NCBI GenBank assembly: GCA_937948705.1
Contig: CALECF010000145.1
Location: 1-47,694, forward strand
Reading direction: 5' to 3'
DNA length: 47,694 nt
From: an uncultured Anaerosolibacter sp.
Lineage (GTDB): Bacteria; Bacillota_A; Clostridia; Peptostreptococcales; Thermotaleaceae
Shown: one piece after another, positions 33,409 to 40,999 of the stretch
Layout of the letters: each line of letters begins with the position of its first letter
How positions within the stretch are numbered: position 1 is the first letter of the stretch
Made by a program: the position numbers and the translations under genes
Notes under the pieces: model-generated
The model's input: the letters and a program-made list of their open reading frames with translations, nothing else
Databases searched by the model: none
What the model was told of the DNA's origin: nothing

Positions 33409-34446
33409 ATGAAGAAGGATAAAATCTTTAATTTTGGAATCATAGGTGCTGGGAATGTTTCGAAAGTGCATGCTAAAGCAATACAGGAAATAGAAAATGC
33501 ACGACTGGTGGCTATCAGTGGCAAGAATATAGATAAGGTAAGGGATTTAGCATCAGCATTTGAAATAGAACATATTTATACAGATTACCATGAAATGCTG
33601 AAAAGAGAAGATATAGATATCGTATGTATATTAACTCCCAATGGTTTGCATGCTGAAATCGGCATGGCTGCTGCGAAGACGCAAAAACATATCATCGTTG
33701 AAAAACCAATCGATATTTGCTTAGAGAGTACGGACGCACTGATTAGGACTTGTAGGGCTGAAAAAGTAAAGCTTGGGGTTATTTCTCAGCACCGATTTGA
33801 TACATCCACTGAAGTACTTAAGAAAGCCGTAGATCAGGGGAAATTAGGAAAATTAGTCTTAGGTGATGCTCATATCAAATGGTTTAGATCTCAGGCCTAT
33901 TATGATAGCGGTGCATGGAGAGGTACTTGGGAAATGGATGGGGGTGGTGTCTTGATAAATCAAGGTATCCACACCATCGACTTATTACTTCATATGATGG
34001 GTGATGTAGAGACCGTCTATGGTCATTGCAGTATGTTAGGACATGAGAGAATTGACGTGGAAGATGTAGCCACAGCTGCCCTAAGATTTAAAAATGGAGC
34101 ATTGGGAACCATTATCGGATCTACCTGTATATTTCCTGGCTTGCCTGCGAGACTAGAAATACATGGGACCCAGGGTTCAGCGAGAATCGAAGGCGATCAA
34201 TTGGTGCTCTTTGAGGTAACGGAAGAAGGCAATCAGCCGATACAGAAGGAAATCATGGGAGAAACGGGAGCCTCCGATCCTATGGCCATCGATTATAAAT
34301 CCCATAAGCGACAGATCGTAGATATGATAGAAGCTATCGAAGAAGATCGAGAACCATTGGTAAATGGTGAAGAAGGAAAAAAAGCTTTGGAGTTGATTCT
34401 TGCAATTTATGAATCAGCCAAAACTGGGAAACCAATTAACCTTTAG
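33409..34446 (+). CDS. Gfo/Idh/MocA-family oxidoreductase
   Basis: A 345-residue NAD(P)-dependent dehydrogenase of sugars, inositols or related compounds. The Rossmann fingerprint GIIGAGNVSKVHAKA is at the N-terminus; VEKPIDI carries the conserved EKP Lys; GGGVLINQGIHTIDLL holds the active-site His/Asp region. ATG 33409 is preferred because of SD GAAGGGGAG; the frame is open upstream to ATG 33301, but that part has a weaker SD. No sugar catabolic genes are next to it, so substrate is open. Confidence 0.93.
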   Translation: MKKDKIFNFGIIGAGNVSKVHAKAIQEIENARLVAISGKNIDKVRDLASAFEIEHIYTDYHEMLKREDIDIVCILTPNGLHAEIGMAAAKTQKHIIVEKPIDICLESTDALIRTCRAEKVKLGVISQHRFDTSTEVLKKAVDQGKLGKLVLGDAHIKWFRSQAYYDSGAWRGTWEMDGGGVLINQGIHTIDLLLHMMGDVETVYGHCSMLGHERIDVEDVATAALRFKNGALGTIIGSTCIFPGLPARLEIHGTQGSARIEGDQLVLFEVTEEGNQPIQKEIMGETGASDPMAIDYKSHKRQIVDMIEAIEEDREPLVNGEEGKKALELILAIYESAKTGKPINL

Positions 34447-34518
34447 CGCGTACTTGAGAAGGATATGGATTCATGCTGCATAGGATTCCCATAGGGGTTT
34501 CCTGCCATATATCATAAA

Positions 34519-34547
34519 AAGCCTAACCGATTTTATTGGTTAGGCTT
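34519..34547 (-). terminator. Intrinsic terminator of feoAB
   Basis: Perfect 10-bp stem AAGCCTAACC/GGTTAGGCTT, followed on the minus strand by TTTTTAT, 7 bp after the feoB stop. Confidence 0.85.
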
Positions 34548-34553
34548 AAAATA

Positions 34554-36413
34554 TTACAATATGAATTGTGCTAATATGCCACCTGCAAGGAAGGAAATGA
34601 CGAAGCTTCCAACCCAGATCAAGGCGGATTCCTGCCAGCTTCTTTCTTTAAAAATGACCATAATAGCAGCGATACAAGGGACGAACAACGTGATGACAAC
34701 CAAGGAAACAACGGTTTGTAATGGATTCAACAGTCCTTGAGAAACCAAGTCATTTAATCCAGCTGCGCCGAAATCACGGCGAATAATACCCATAATAAAG
34801 GTCTGAGCCGTTTCTTTTGGAAGCTTTAAAAAACCTACGGTGATTGGCGCGAACGCATCCATAGCCGCATCTAAAGCGCCGGTATATTGGAGCATGGTTA
34901 CCACGATCGCACCAAATACGAACAGAGGACCTGCTTCCACGATGAACATCTTAGATTTAATATATGTTTTTCTTAAGATATTTGATAGCACTGGTATCCT
35001 TAACGGAGGAAGATCGATCAATAAATCCGTGGACTCTCCAGGCATAATTTTGTTCAATACCGTTCCTGTTAACACAAAGACAATAAAGATTGTAACAGTG
35101 TAAAGTAGAACAATTTTACCACCTAGAGGGGCAATTAACCCGATAATAACACCTAGCTGGGCTGAACAAGGAATTGCCAGGCCCAAAAGCATGGTAGCGA
35201 TAAACCTTTCTCGTTTAGATCCCAATAATCTTGTGGTAATGGTAGCCATGGTTACACAACCAAAACCAAGGATCATAGGAATGATCGCACGGCCATTGAG
35301 GCCTAAGCCTGTCAGCAAACGATCCACGAGGGCTGCAATCCTTGGCAGGTACCCAGAATCCTCCATGATGGATAGGATAAGGTAGAAACCAACAACCAAG
35401 GGAAGAAGCAATCCTAACAGGTAAATAGGTGCCATGGTAAGAATGCCAAATTCACCGATTAACAACTGTCCTATAAAGGAAGTTTCATCGACGAACTTTG
35501 TCATGATGCCCATGATAAAGTTATAATAGTATTCGCCCATGATAATAGGTTCAGTAATTCCCACCACTGTTTGTGCTACGAAAACACCGATGGCTTGATA
35601 AGTTAAATACAGCGCCACGAAAAGAATTGGAATCCCTGTCAAGGGCTTCAGCATCCATCGACCAAGCTTTGTTCGGAAGGATGCACCTTGCTCGGTAGTA
35701 GACACAACAACCTTAACCACTTCATCGATTCGATTTCTTCTAAGCTTATAGATATCTTCCCGTTTACCATATTGGTTTTTCAAACCATGTCGCTCCAGGA
35801 CATTTTCATCCTCTTCGACGACAAGTAGTGCTTCTGCATCTACGTCAACTTGGTCTAGGACTTTTTCCATCAAGGCTCTTACTTCAGGTATTTGATTTCC
35901 CACCTTAGCTCTGCTCAAAGCAGCCTTCATTTCTATCATACCTTCTTTCTTGATAGCCGTCGTGGGGATAATCTCCACGCCCAACTCTTTAGAGAGAAGA
36001 TCTATATCAATATGTAATCCATTTCTCTTTACTTCATCCATCATGTTTAAGGCGATCACCATTGGGATGCCCATGTCAATAATTTGCTGTGTTAGAAACA
36101 AATCCCGTTCCAAATGGACGGCATCTACCACATTTAGAATCACATCGGCAAAAAGAATGACATCACGGGCCACCCGTTCTTCATCATTGAAGGAGGAGAC
36201 ACCGTAAACACCGGGTGTATCCATGACTACATCATCTTGGTATTTACCTACACTTATATCAACGGTTGTTCCAGGAAAGTTTGAAACATCCACATACATA
36301 CCGGTCAAGACATTAAAAAATACAGACTTACCTACATTTGGATTACCGACGAGGACGATTTTTCGAGCCCCTTCTGGAATCTCCATGGTGCAAACAGGAT
36401 TATGACAGTGCAT
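34554..36413 (-). CDS. feoB: Ferrous iron transporter FeoB
   Basis: A 619-residue Fe2+ transporter with an N-terminal G domain: G1 GNPNVGKS (residues 23-30), Thr of G2 in NFPGTTVD, G3 DTPG (66-69), G4 NMMD (124-127). The helical insertion domain follows to about residue 240; the membrane domain has two Gate repeats around the conserved pores GFGCVTMATITTRLL and FIMGIIRRDFGAAGL. The N-terminus MHCHNPVCTM is Cys/His-rich and precedes the G domain. Size is at the short end of the family (usually 650-770). SD AAGGAGGTAC is present. It is 21 bp after feoA and iron-regulated by Fur-like boxes upstream. Confidence 0.95.
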   Translation of the reverse strand: MHCHNPVCTMEIPEGARKIVLVGNPNVGKSVFFNVLTGMYVDVSNFPGTTVDISVGKYQDDVVMDTPGVYGVSSFNDEERVARDVILFADVILNVVDAVHLERDLFLTQQIIDMGIPMVIALNMMDEVKRNGLHIDIDLLSKELGVEIIPTTAIKKEGMIEMKAALSRAKVGNQIPEVRALMEKVLDQVDVDAEALLVVEEDENVLERHGLKNQYGKREDIYKLRRNRIDEVVKVVVSTTEQGASFRTKLGRWMLKPLTGIPILFVALYLTYQAIGVFVAQTVVGITEPIIMGEYYYNFIMGIMTKFVDETSFIGQLLIGEFGILTMAPIYLLGLLLPLVVGFYLILSIMEDSGYLPRIAALVDRLLTGLGLNGRAIIPMILGFGCVTMATITTRLLGSKRERFIATMLLGLAIPCSAQLGVIIGLIAPLGGKIVLLYTVTIFIVFVLTGTVLNKIMPGESTDLLIDLPPLRIPVLSNILRKTYIKSKMFIVEAGPLFVFGAIVVTMLQYTGALDAAMDAFAPITVGFLKLPKETAQTFIMGIIRRDFGAAGLNDLVSQGLLNPLQTVVSLVVITLFVPCIAAIMVIFKERSWQESALIWVGSFVISFLAGGILAQFIL

Positions 36414-36434
36414 GATTGTAGTACCTCCTTGGTT

Positions 36435-36653
36435 TTATAAAGCCTTAATTGCAATTTTCTTTGCTAGATTTCTTCCTATGGCAATTTCCTGCATTCTATT
36501 TTGTAAAATCACAGGACCAGCAGGGATCTTTTCTGAACAGATCAGTTTCGCACCTTCATAAATCCCTAATCGTATAGCTTGGGCTCTGATCGTTGCATCA
36601 GGAATAGTAATGACTTCAATCTTTTGACCTTTTATGGCTAAATCCAGTGTCAT
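36435..36653 (-). CDS. feoA: FeoA, ferrous iron transport accessory protein
   Basis: A 72-residue protein with the SH3-like FeoA fold: the central RLGIYEGAKLICSEKIPAGPVILQ segment and the C-terminal RNLAKKIAI strand are characteristic (GM/RLGI...G..). It helps FeoB take up Fe2+. SD AGGAGGTACATACC precedes the ATG. First gene of feoAB; the Fur-like box at 36697-36715 overlaps a possible -35 (TTGATA). Confidence 0.94.
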   Translation of the reverse strand: MTLDLAIKGQKIEVITIPDATIRAQAIRLGIYEGAKLICSEKIPAGPVILQNRMQEIAIGRNLAKKIAIKAL

Positions 36654-36696
36654 GGTATGTACCTCCTATAAATAGAATTAATAATTAATGTAATCC

Positions 36697-36715
36697 TGTA
36701 ATGAAAATCATTATC
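36697..36715 (-). promoter_or_regulatory. Fur box upstream of feoA
   Basis: Minus strand GATAATGATTTTCATTACA matches the 19-bp Fur consensus GATAATGATAATCATTATC at 15 positions. It lies 44 bp before feoA, over the promoter region. Confidence 0.75.
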
Positions 36716-36768
36716 AATAAAATGGCGTAAATTATTCCCATGTGTTACAAGATAATCATACATGTGGT

Positions 36769-36787
36769 GAGAATGATTGTCAATATA
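36769..36787 (+). promoter_or_regulatory. Second Fur-like box
   Basis: GAGAATGATTGTCAATATA retains most of the Fur consensus. A half site GATAATCAT lies nearby at 36751. It is about 120 bp upstream of feoA and overlaps the foot of the long hairpin at 36782. Confidence 0.45.
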
Positions 36788-36843
36788 ATAATATAAAAAT
36801 ATCTTGTGATTTTCGTCACAAGATATTTTTATATTATTATATT
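36782..36843 (-). terminator. 28-bp perfect hairpin (terminator of the SleB gene)
   Basis: Arms of 28 nt (36782-36809/36816-36843) pair without mismatch around a 6-nt loop. On the minus strand it starts right at the stop of the SleB frame and contains TCACAAGATATTTTT. It is much longer than an ordinary terminator and could work in both directions between sleB and feoA. Confidence 0.75.
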
Positions 36844-37384
36844 TTATATGGCAAACCTATGATTATCAATTACCTTAAGGGTTTTTCGCGTAAATATCCA
36901 TTTGGAAGTAGAAATTGTAGGATTATAATAATATAAACATCCTTCTGTAGGGTCATGACCCTTTAGTGCAAGTTCAGCTGCCAAATAGGATTCTTTTTCG
37001 GGGTTTAAGTGGATTTGTCCATCGGAAATTGCTGTAAATTGTTTAGGCTGAAGAATAACGTCTTTTATTGTCTTGGGAAAACTTGTATTCTTCATTCTAT
37101 TGATGACTACACTTCCCACAGCAACCTTGCCTATAAAACCTTCGCCCCTTGCTTCTGCATGGATTAGTGCTGCCAGAAGATGATATTCTTCTTCTGTACA
37201 GGGATAACGAAAGGAAGAACGACTAACATTGCCTGGAATAGGATGAAACTTGATCCTTAGATCGGGTTTCATGGTCGTATACGAGACTTTTGGTCTCAGT
37301 AGGTGTAAAAGCATTGGTGACGCCTCCACCAATGATCATAAAAGCCAATGCGAATGTGATGAATGATTGATGTATTTTTTTCAT
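36844..37384 (-). pseudogene. SleB-family cell-wall hydrolase with frameshift
   Basis: The catalytic domain (36844 to about 37230) is a complete SleB/Hydrolase_2 domain: AALIHAEARGEGFIGKVAVG with the catalytic Glu, VVINRM, FPKTIKDVI, QPKQFTAISDG, YYYNP. A proper start lies at ATG 37382-37384, with SD AAAGGAGGGA, and encodes the signal peptide MKKIHQSFITFALAFMIIGG and NAFTPTETKS, but in another frame that stops at TAG 37223-37225. The lengths differ by one base from being in register, so a single-base indel between about 37225 and 37332 separates export signal and enzyme. Possible in-frame starts for the catalytic part (TTG 37332) have no SD. A true pseudogene, a sequencing error or, less likely, programmed frameshifting. 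Confidence 0.75.
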
Positions 37385-37563
37385 CCGGTATCCCTCCTTT
37401 AGGATGTTGCGATTGTTTTGATGGACAGGGAATGATAGGACACTATCTATGAAATATTTGGATAAAAGTCATAGATATATTATATTATTCACAGTTTGTT
37501 CAATACATATGAAAACAATGGTTGGCTGAGGAACCAAAAAATTGTAGTGGAGGAAAAAGTTTT

Positions 37564-37626
37564 ATGAAAGCCGTTTTAGTGGATGTTGGTGTTTCATTGT
37601 TTTTCATTGAGCTTTTAGAATTATGA
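37564..37626 (+). CDS. Possible 20-residue peptide upstream of the sigma-54 regulator
   Basis: ATG 37564 follows GTGGAGGAAAAAG and opens a 20-codon ORF, MKAVLVDVGVSLFFIELLEL. Its TGA overlaps the extended -10 of the next gene. The peptide is hydrophobic. The only support is the SD and position; it could be chance. Confidence 0.25.
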   Translation: MKAVLVDVGVSLFFIELLEL

Positions 37627-37632
37627 TATAAT
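37624..37632 (+). promoter_or_regulatory. Extended -10 element of the sigma-54 activator gene
   Basis: TGATATAAT, an extended -10, 39 bp before ATG 37671; no good -35 is seen at 17 bp. Confidence 0.45.
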
Positions 37633-37670
37633 AAGAGTATAAGCTTGGCACATTTGAGGAGGCATGTTGT

Positions 37671-39419
37671 ATGCTGGTGAAAAGTCATTTGGATGATAAA
37701 AGAATATTTGTAAATGAACATGATGACATACTCAATGCGATTCTTGATTCCGCAGACAATGCCATTGTTGCCATCAATAAAAACAATGAAATCATTGTTT
37801 ACAATAACGCTGCTGAAAAGATTTTGGGGGCAAAAGTGGAAGAAAGTCTTGGACGGGACATCTATCAGGTGCTACCTAACTCAAGGTTGCCCGAAGTGAT
37901 TAGGAATGGGAAGAAAGAATTGGAAAAGACCGAAATGTTTAATGGAAAACAACTCATGATTCACCGGACGCCTATTATGAAGGATCAAGAGATTGTTGGG
38001 GCTGTGGCAGTATTTCAAGATACTACTGATTTGAGACGAGTTACCCAAGAGTTGGAGATGGAAAAACATATTTCAGAGATTTTAAAAACTATCTTGGATA
38101 ATGCTTATGATGGCATTGTGGTAGTAGATGAAAGCGGTGTAGTCACCATGATCAATAATGCCTATGCTAACTATCTTGGGGTGAAGGCGGATGGGGTTGT
38201 GGGAAAACACGTCACTGAGGTGATAGAAAGCAGTCGACTTCATATTGTTGCTAAAACGGGCAAGGAAGAAATTGGAGAGATTCAAAATATAAAAGGCAAG
38301 AATATTGTGGTCATGCGTATTCCCATCATAAAGGAAGGCAAAGTAGTTGGTGTTGTTGGGAAGATCATGTTTAAGGATTTAAAAGAGGTAGGTGTCTTGG
38401 CAAATAAAATCAATACTATTGAAAAGGAACTTAAATATTATAAGGATGCACTGTGGCAAGCCAGTGGTGTAAAGTATAATTTTGATAGCATTATAGGGAG
38501 CAGCGAGAAAATTCAGGAAGCAAAATATTTAGGTGAAAAAGCGGCCCACACCAATTCCAATGTGCTCATCCGCGGTGAGAGTGGTACTGGGAAAGAGCTT
38601 TTTGCCCATGCTATCCATGGTCGGAGTAAACGTGCCATGGCACCCTTCATCAAGGTGAACTGTGCCGCAATACCCAACGAACTATTGGAATCAGAGCTCT
38701 TTGGCTATGAAGAGGGAGCGTTTACTGGAGCAAAGAGAGGTGGAAAGAAGGGGAAGTTCGAGTTAGCCAATGGAGGAAGTATTTTCTTAGATGAGATTGG
38801 TGACATGCCCCACAACATGCAGGCAAAATTGCTGCGGGTGCTTCAAGAGAAGGAGATTGAGCGGGTAGGTGGTATTGAGAATATTCCCTTGAATGTAAGA
38901 ATTATTGCTGCCACCAACAGGAACTTAGAAGATATGGTGGAAAAGGGCGAGTTTCGCGAGGACTTATATTATCGGTTAAACGTGATGACCATCACGATTC
39001 CACCCCTTCGGGAAAGACCTGAGGATTTAGAACCCTTAGTCCAACACTTGATGACAAAAATCTGTGAGCAGGTTGGAAACTATGTAACTGGATTATCACC
39101 CCAGGCTATGAAGCAAATCACAAGCCATGGATGGCCAGGAAATGTTCGAGAACTTGAAAATGTTCTAGAACGTGCTGTGAATTTGGCTGATTACGGAAAA
39201 GAAATTCAGGTCAATCATTTATCCCGTTATCTAAAGAAGTCGGAAGCCAGTATCCATAGTGTTGGAAAACGGCAGTTAAAGGATATTTTAGAGGAAGCTG
39301 AAAAGGATGCCATCATTGAGTGTTTAAAGAATACTGCTGGAAATCGAACGGAGACCGCTAGAATATTGAATATCAGTCGATCAAGTTTATATGAAAAGAT
39401 ATGGAAGTATGAAATATAG
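37671..39419 (+). CDS. Sigma-54-dependent transcriptional activator with two PAS domains
   Basis: A 582-residue enhancer-binding protein. PAS1 covers about residues 18-125 and PAS2 about 135-235. A short coiled linker (245-262) leads to the AAA+ domain (270-505): Walker A GESGTGKE (302-309), the sigma-54-contacting loop GAFTGA (349-354), Walker B IFLDEIGD (371-378), and [12 protein letters not shown]. The C-terminal Fis-type HTH is [21 protein letters not shown]. Such proteins open RpoN promoters in answer to a small ligand or redox signal; the neighbours do not reveal which. SD GAGGAGG lies before the ATG. Monocistronic with its own terminator. Confidence 0.95.
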   Translation: MLVKSHLDDKRIFVNEHDDILNAILDSADNAIVAINKNNEIIVYNNAAEKILGAKVEESLGRDIYQVLPNSRLPEVIRNGKKELEKTEMFNGKQLMIHRTPIMKDQEIVGAVAVFQDTTDLRRVTQELEMEKHISEILKTILDNAYDGIVVVDESGVVTMINNAYANYLGVKADGVVGKHVTEVIESSRLHIVAKTGKEEIGEIQNIKGKNIVVMRIPIIKEGKVVGVVGKIMFKDLKEVGVLANKINTIEKELKYYKDALWQASGVKYNFDSIIGSSEKIQEAKYLGEKAAHTNSNVLIRGESGTGKELFAHAIHGRSKRAMAPFIKVNCAAIPNELLESELFGYEEGAFTGAKRGGKKGKFELANGGSIFLDEIGDMPHNMQAKLLRVLQEKEIERVGGIENIPLNVRIIAATNRNLEDMVEKGEFREDLYYRLNVMTITIPPLRERPEDLEPLVQHLMTKICEQVGNYVTGLSPQAMKQITSHGWPGNVRELENVLERAVNLADYGKEIQVNHLSRYLKKSEASIHSVGKRQLKDILEEAEKDAIIECLKNTAGNRTETARILNISRSSLYEKIWKYEI

Positions 39420-39420
39420 A

Positions 39421-39450
39421 AAAAGGGGTGCCAAGGGCATCCCTTTTTTA
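39421..39450 (+). terminator. Intrinsic terminator
   Basis: A 12-bp stem with one G-T pair (AAAAGGGGTGCC/GGCATCCCTTTT), loop AAG, then TT. It overlaps the end of the convergent gene at 39448. Confidence 0.85.
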
Positions 39451-40872
39451 ACTTTTATGAAGCTTATCGATGGTAAAAAGCAAACCCAACATGCCTAGGA
39501 ACAAGAGAAAGGAGCTGATCAAGAATCTAGGATGTAGCAGCTTTGAAAAAGCCAACCGATCAAAATCATTGCCTACATAGCTAAAAATCAACGTAGGAGG
39601 GATGGTTATGGCAGTGATTAGCCCTAGCTTGAGATTAAAGCGATGCTGTCTTTTGTTTTCCAGGAAATCATCCAATTCGTCAAGTCCTTGTTTTACCTCG
39701 CAGTAAAGGGCTTCGTTTTCAAATAGTATAAACCAATGCTTCCAGATGGCCATGCCCAGTTCGGAATTTGTAATTTGAGTAAACCAGGCTGTATTGGTAA
39801 ACTTAAGGATTTCAAAGCGAATATGCTCGATTTTCTGCTTATAATGGATGAGGGATTTTAGCATACTGAGTTTTCTACAATAATTAATGAGTGAAATCCG
39901 TTGATATAAGGCTAAGATCAAAATGTCCAGATAGTAGGTGGAAAAGTAACAGGGAATATAGGATTCACAGACATTTGGCAATATGTCCTCACCCTTTAGA
40001 TCCTTATCTACAGTTAAAAGAACACCACCTTCTTTACTAAAGCCGTAGATGGAAGATTTGTGACGGGAGAAATAAATCTGCCCTTGATCTGCAGTACCCA
40101 ACAAAAACATATTTTCCTTCGCTGGTTCAAAAAGACTACAGCTCCTTAGGGCTTCTAATAGATCTGTTCGTTCACAAATCCATTGTTCCTTCGTCAAGGA
40201 ATCTTTTTTCACACATACATAACTATAAAAGATTAGGCGATCGATGTAGATGTTATAGATCTTTTCTTTGTGATCGAAGGCGTTGATTTCATCTAGAAGG
40301 GTATCAAGAAAATCCTTTAGGGTATATAGAGGTATATTTTGTTTAAACTGAAGCCGTGCCATGGGATAGTCCTTATATAGTGGGCGGATAGGACGCATCA
40401 GTTGGTTGATGCGTATGATATCATTCAAGTTTAAGTCTTCTTTGCTGCAGTAAATGGAGAAATAGAGAAAACCGACACCGCCATGGAATATTTTCAGATA
40501 GATATTCTCAAACATTAAAGGATAGGCGGCTTCATCGGACAGTACTTCAAAGGATTGATAGCCTTCTAATATGTCTGGTTTCAAGTTGAAATCCAAACTG
40601 CTCAATTCTTTGAGCATATGAGGGTTTAAGGATTCCACATCTTTCCTTTCTTGTTCATCTGAGTACATGGTGGGGTATAAAAATTTGATAATGTGTGGAA
40701 GAAAGTATTCTGTACGAATATGGTCTTCATCTATCCCACTTGTATAAACATGTAGCTTCCATTGGCTTTCATTTTGGAGCAGGCATTTGATAATATTGGC
40801 GTAGTTGCTATCCTCGTAGATAAAAGGATGAATAAAATACATTTTATAGCTATGTATCATAGGCTGTTCCAT
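39448..40872 (-). CDS. CorA-shaped membrane protein lacking the GMN motif
   Basis: A 474-residue protein that I cannot name. It has a large soluble N-terminal part (about 1-410), a charged helical stretch (VKQGLDELDDFLENKRQHR), and exactly two C-terminal membrane helices (about 413-432 and 447-468) with a short basic tail. Long cytoplasmic domain, long helix and two C-terminal helices are the CorA layout; the segment ITIPPTLIFSYVGND resembles the CorA pore helix, but GMN is replaced by VGND. The ATG at 40870-40872 has SD GGAGAGGA; the frame extends further upstream without one. It is divergent from the helicase/nuclease operon, with about 130 bp between starts. Confidence 0.6.
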   Translation of the reverse strand: MEQPMIHSYKMYFIHPFIYEDSNYANIIKCLLQNESQWKLHVYTSGIDEDHIRTEYFLPHIIKFLYPTMYSDEQERKDVESLNPHMLKELSSLDFNLKPDILEGYQSFEVLSDEAAYPLMFENIYLKIFHGGVGFLYFSIYCSKEDLNLNDIIRINQLMRPIRPLYKDYPMARLQFKQNIPLYTLKDFLDTLLDEINAFDHKEKIYNIYIDRLIFYSYVCVKKDSLTKEQWICERTDLLEALRSCSLFEPAKENMFLLGTADQGQIYFSRHKSSIYGFSKEGGVLLTVDKDLKGEDILPNVCESYIPCYFSTYYLDILILALYQRISLINYCRKLSMLKSLIHYKQKIEHIRFEILKFTNTAWFTQITNSELGMAIWKHWFILFENEALYCEVKQGLDELDDFLENKRQHRFNLKLGLITAITIPPTLIFSYVGNDFDRLAFSKLLHPRFLISSFLLFLGMLGLLFTIDKLHKS

Positions 40873-40999
40873 GAAAAAATCCTCTCCAAGTATAAAATAG
40901 TTTTTTGGAGTATTGCCCATGGTAGGAATACTGATACCAAAGATGTGAACTTATGGTAAAATAGAAGCTAGAAAACCATTGATAAAGTAGGGATGTTGG

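Noticed and set aside
37630..37670. Sigma-54 (-24/-12) promoter at TTGGCAC before the activator gene
   Set aside because: The -12 element TGC at proper spacing is missing; an extended -10 for sigma-A lies just upstream instead.
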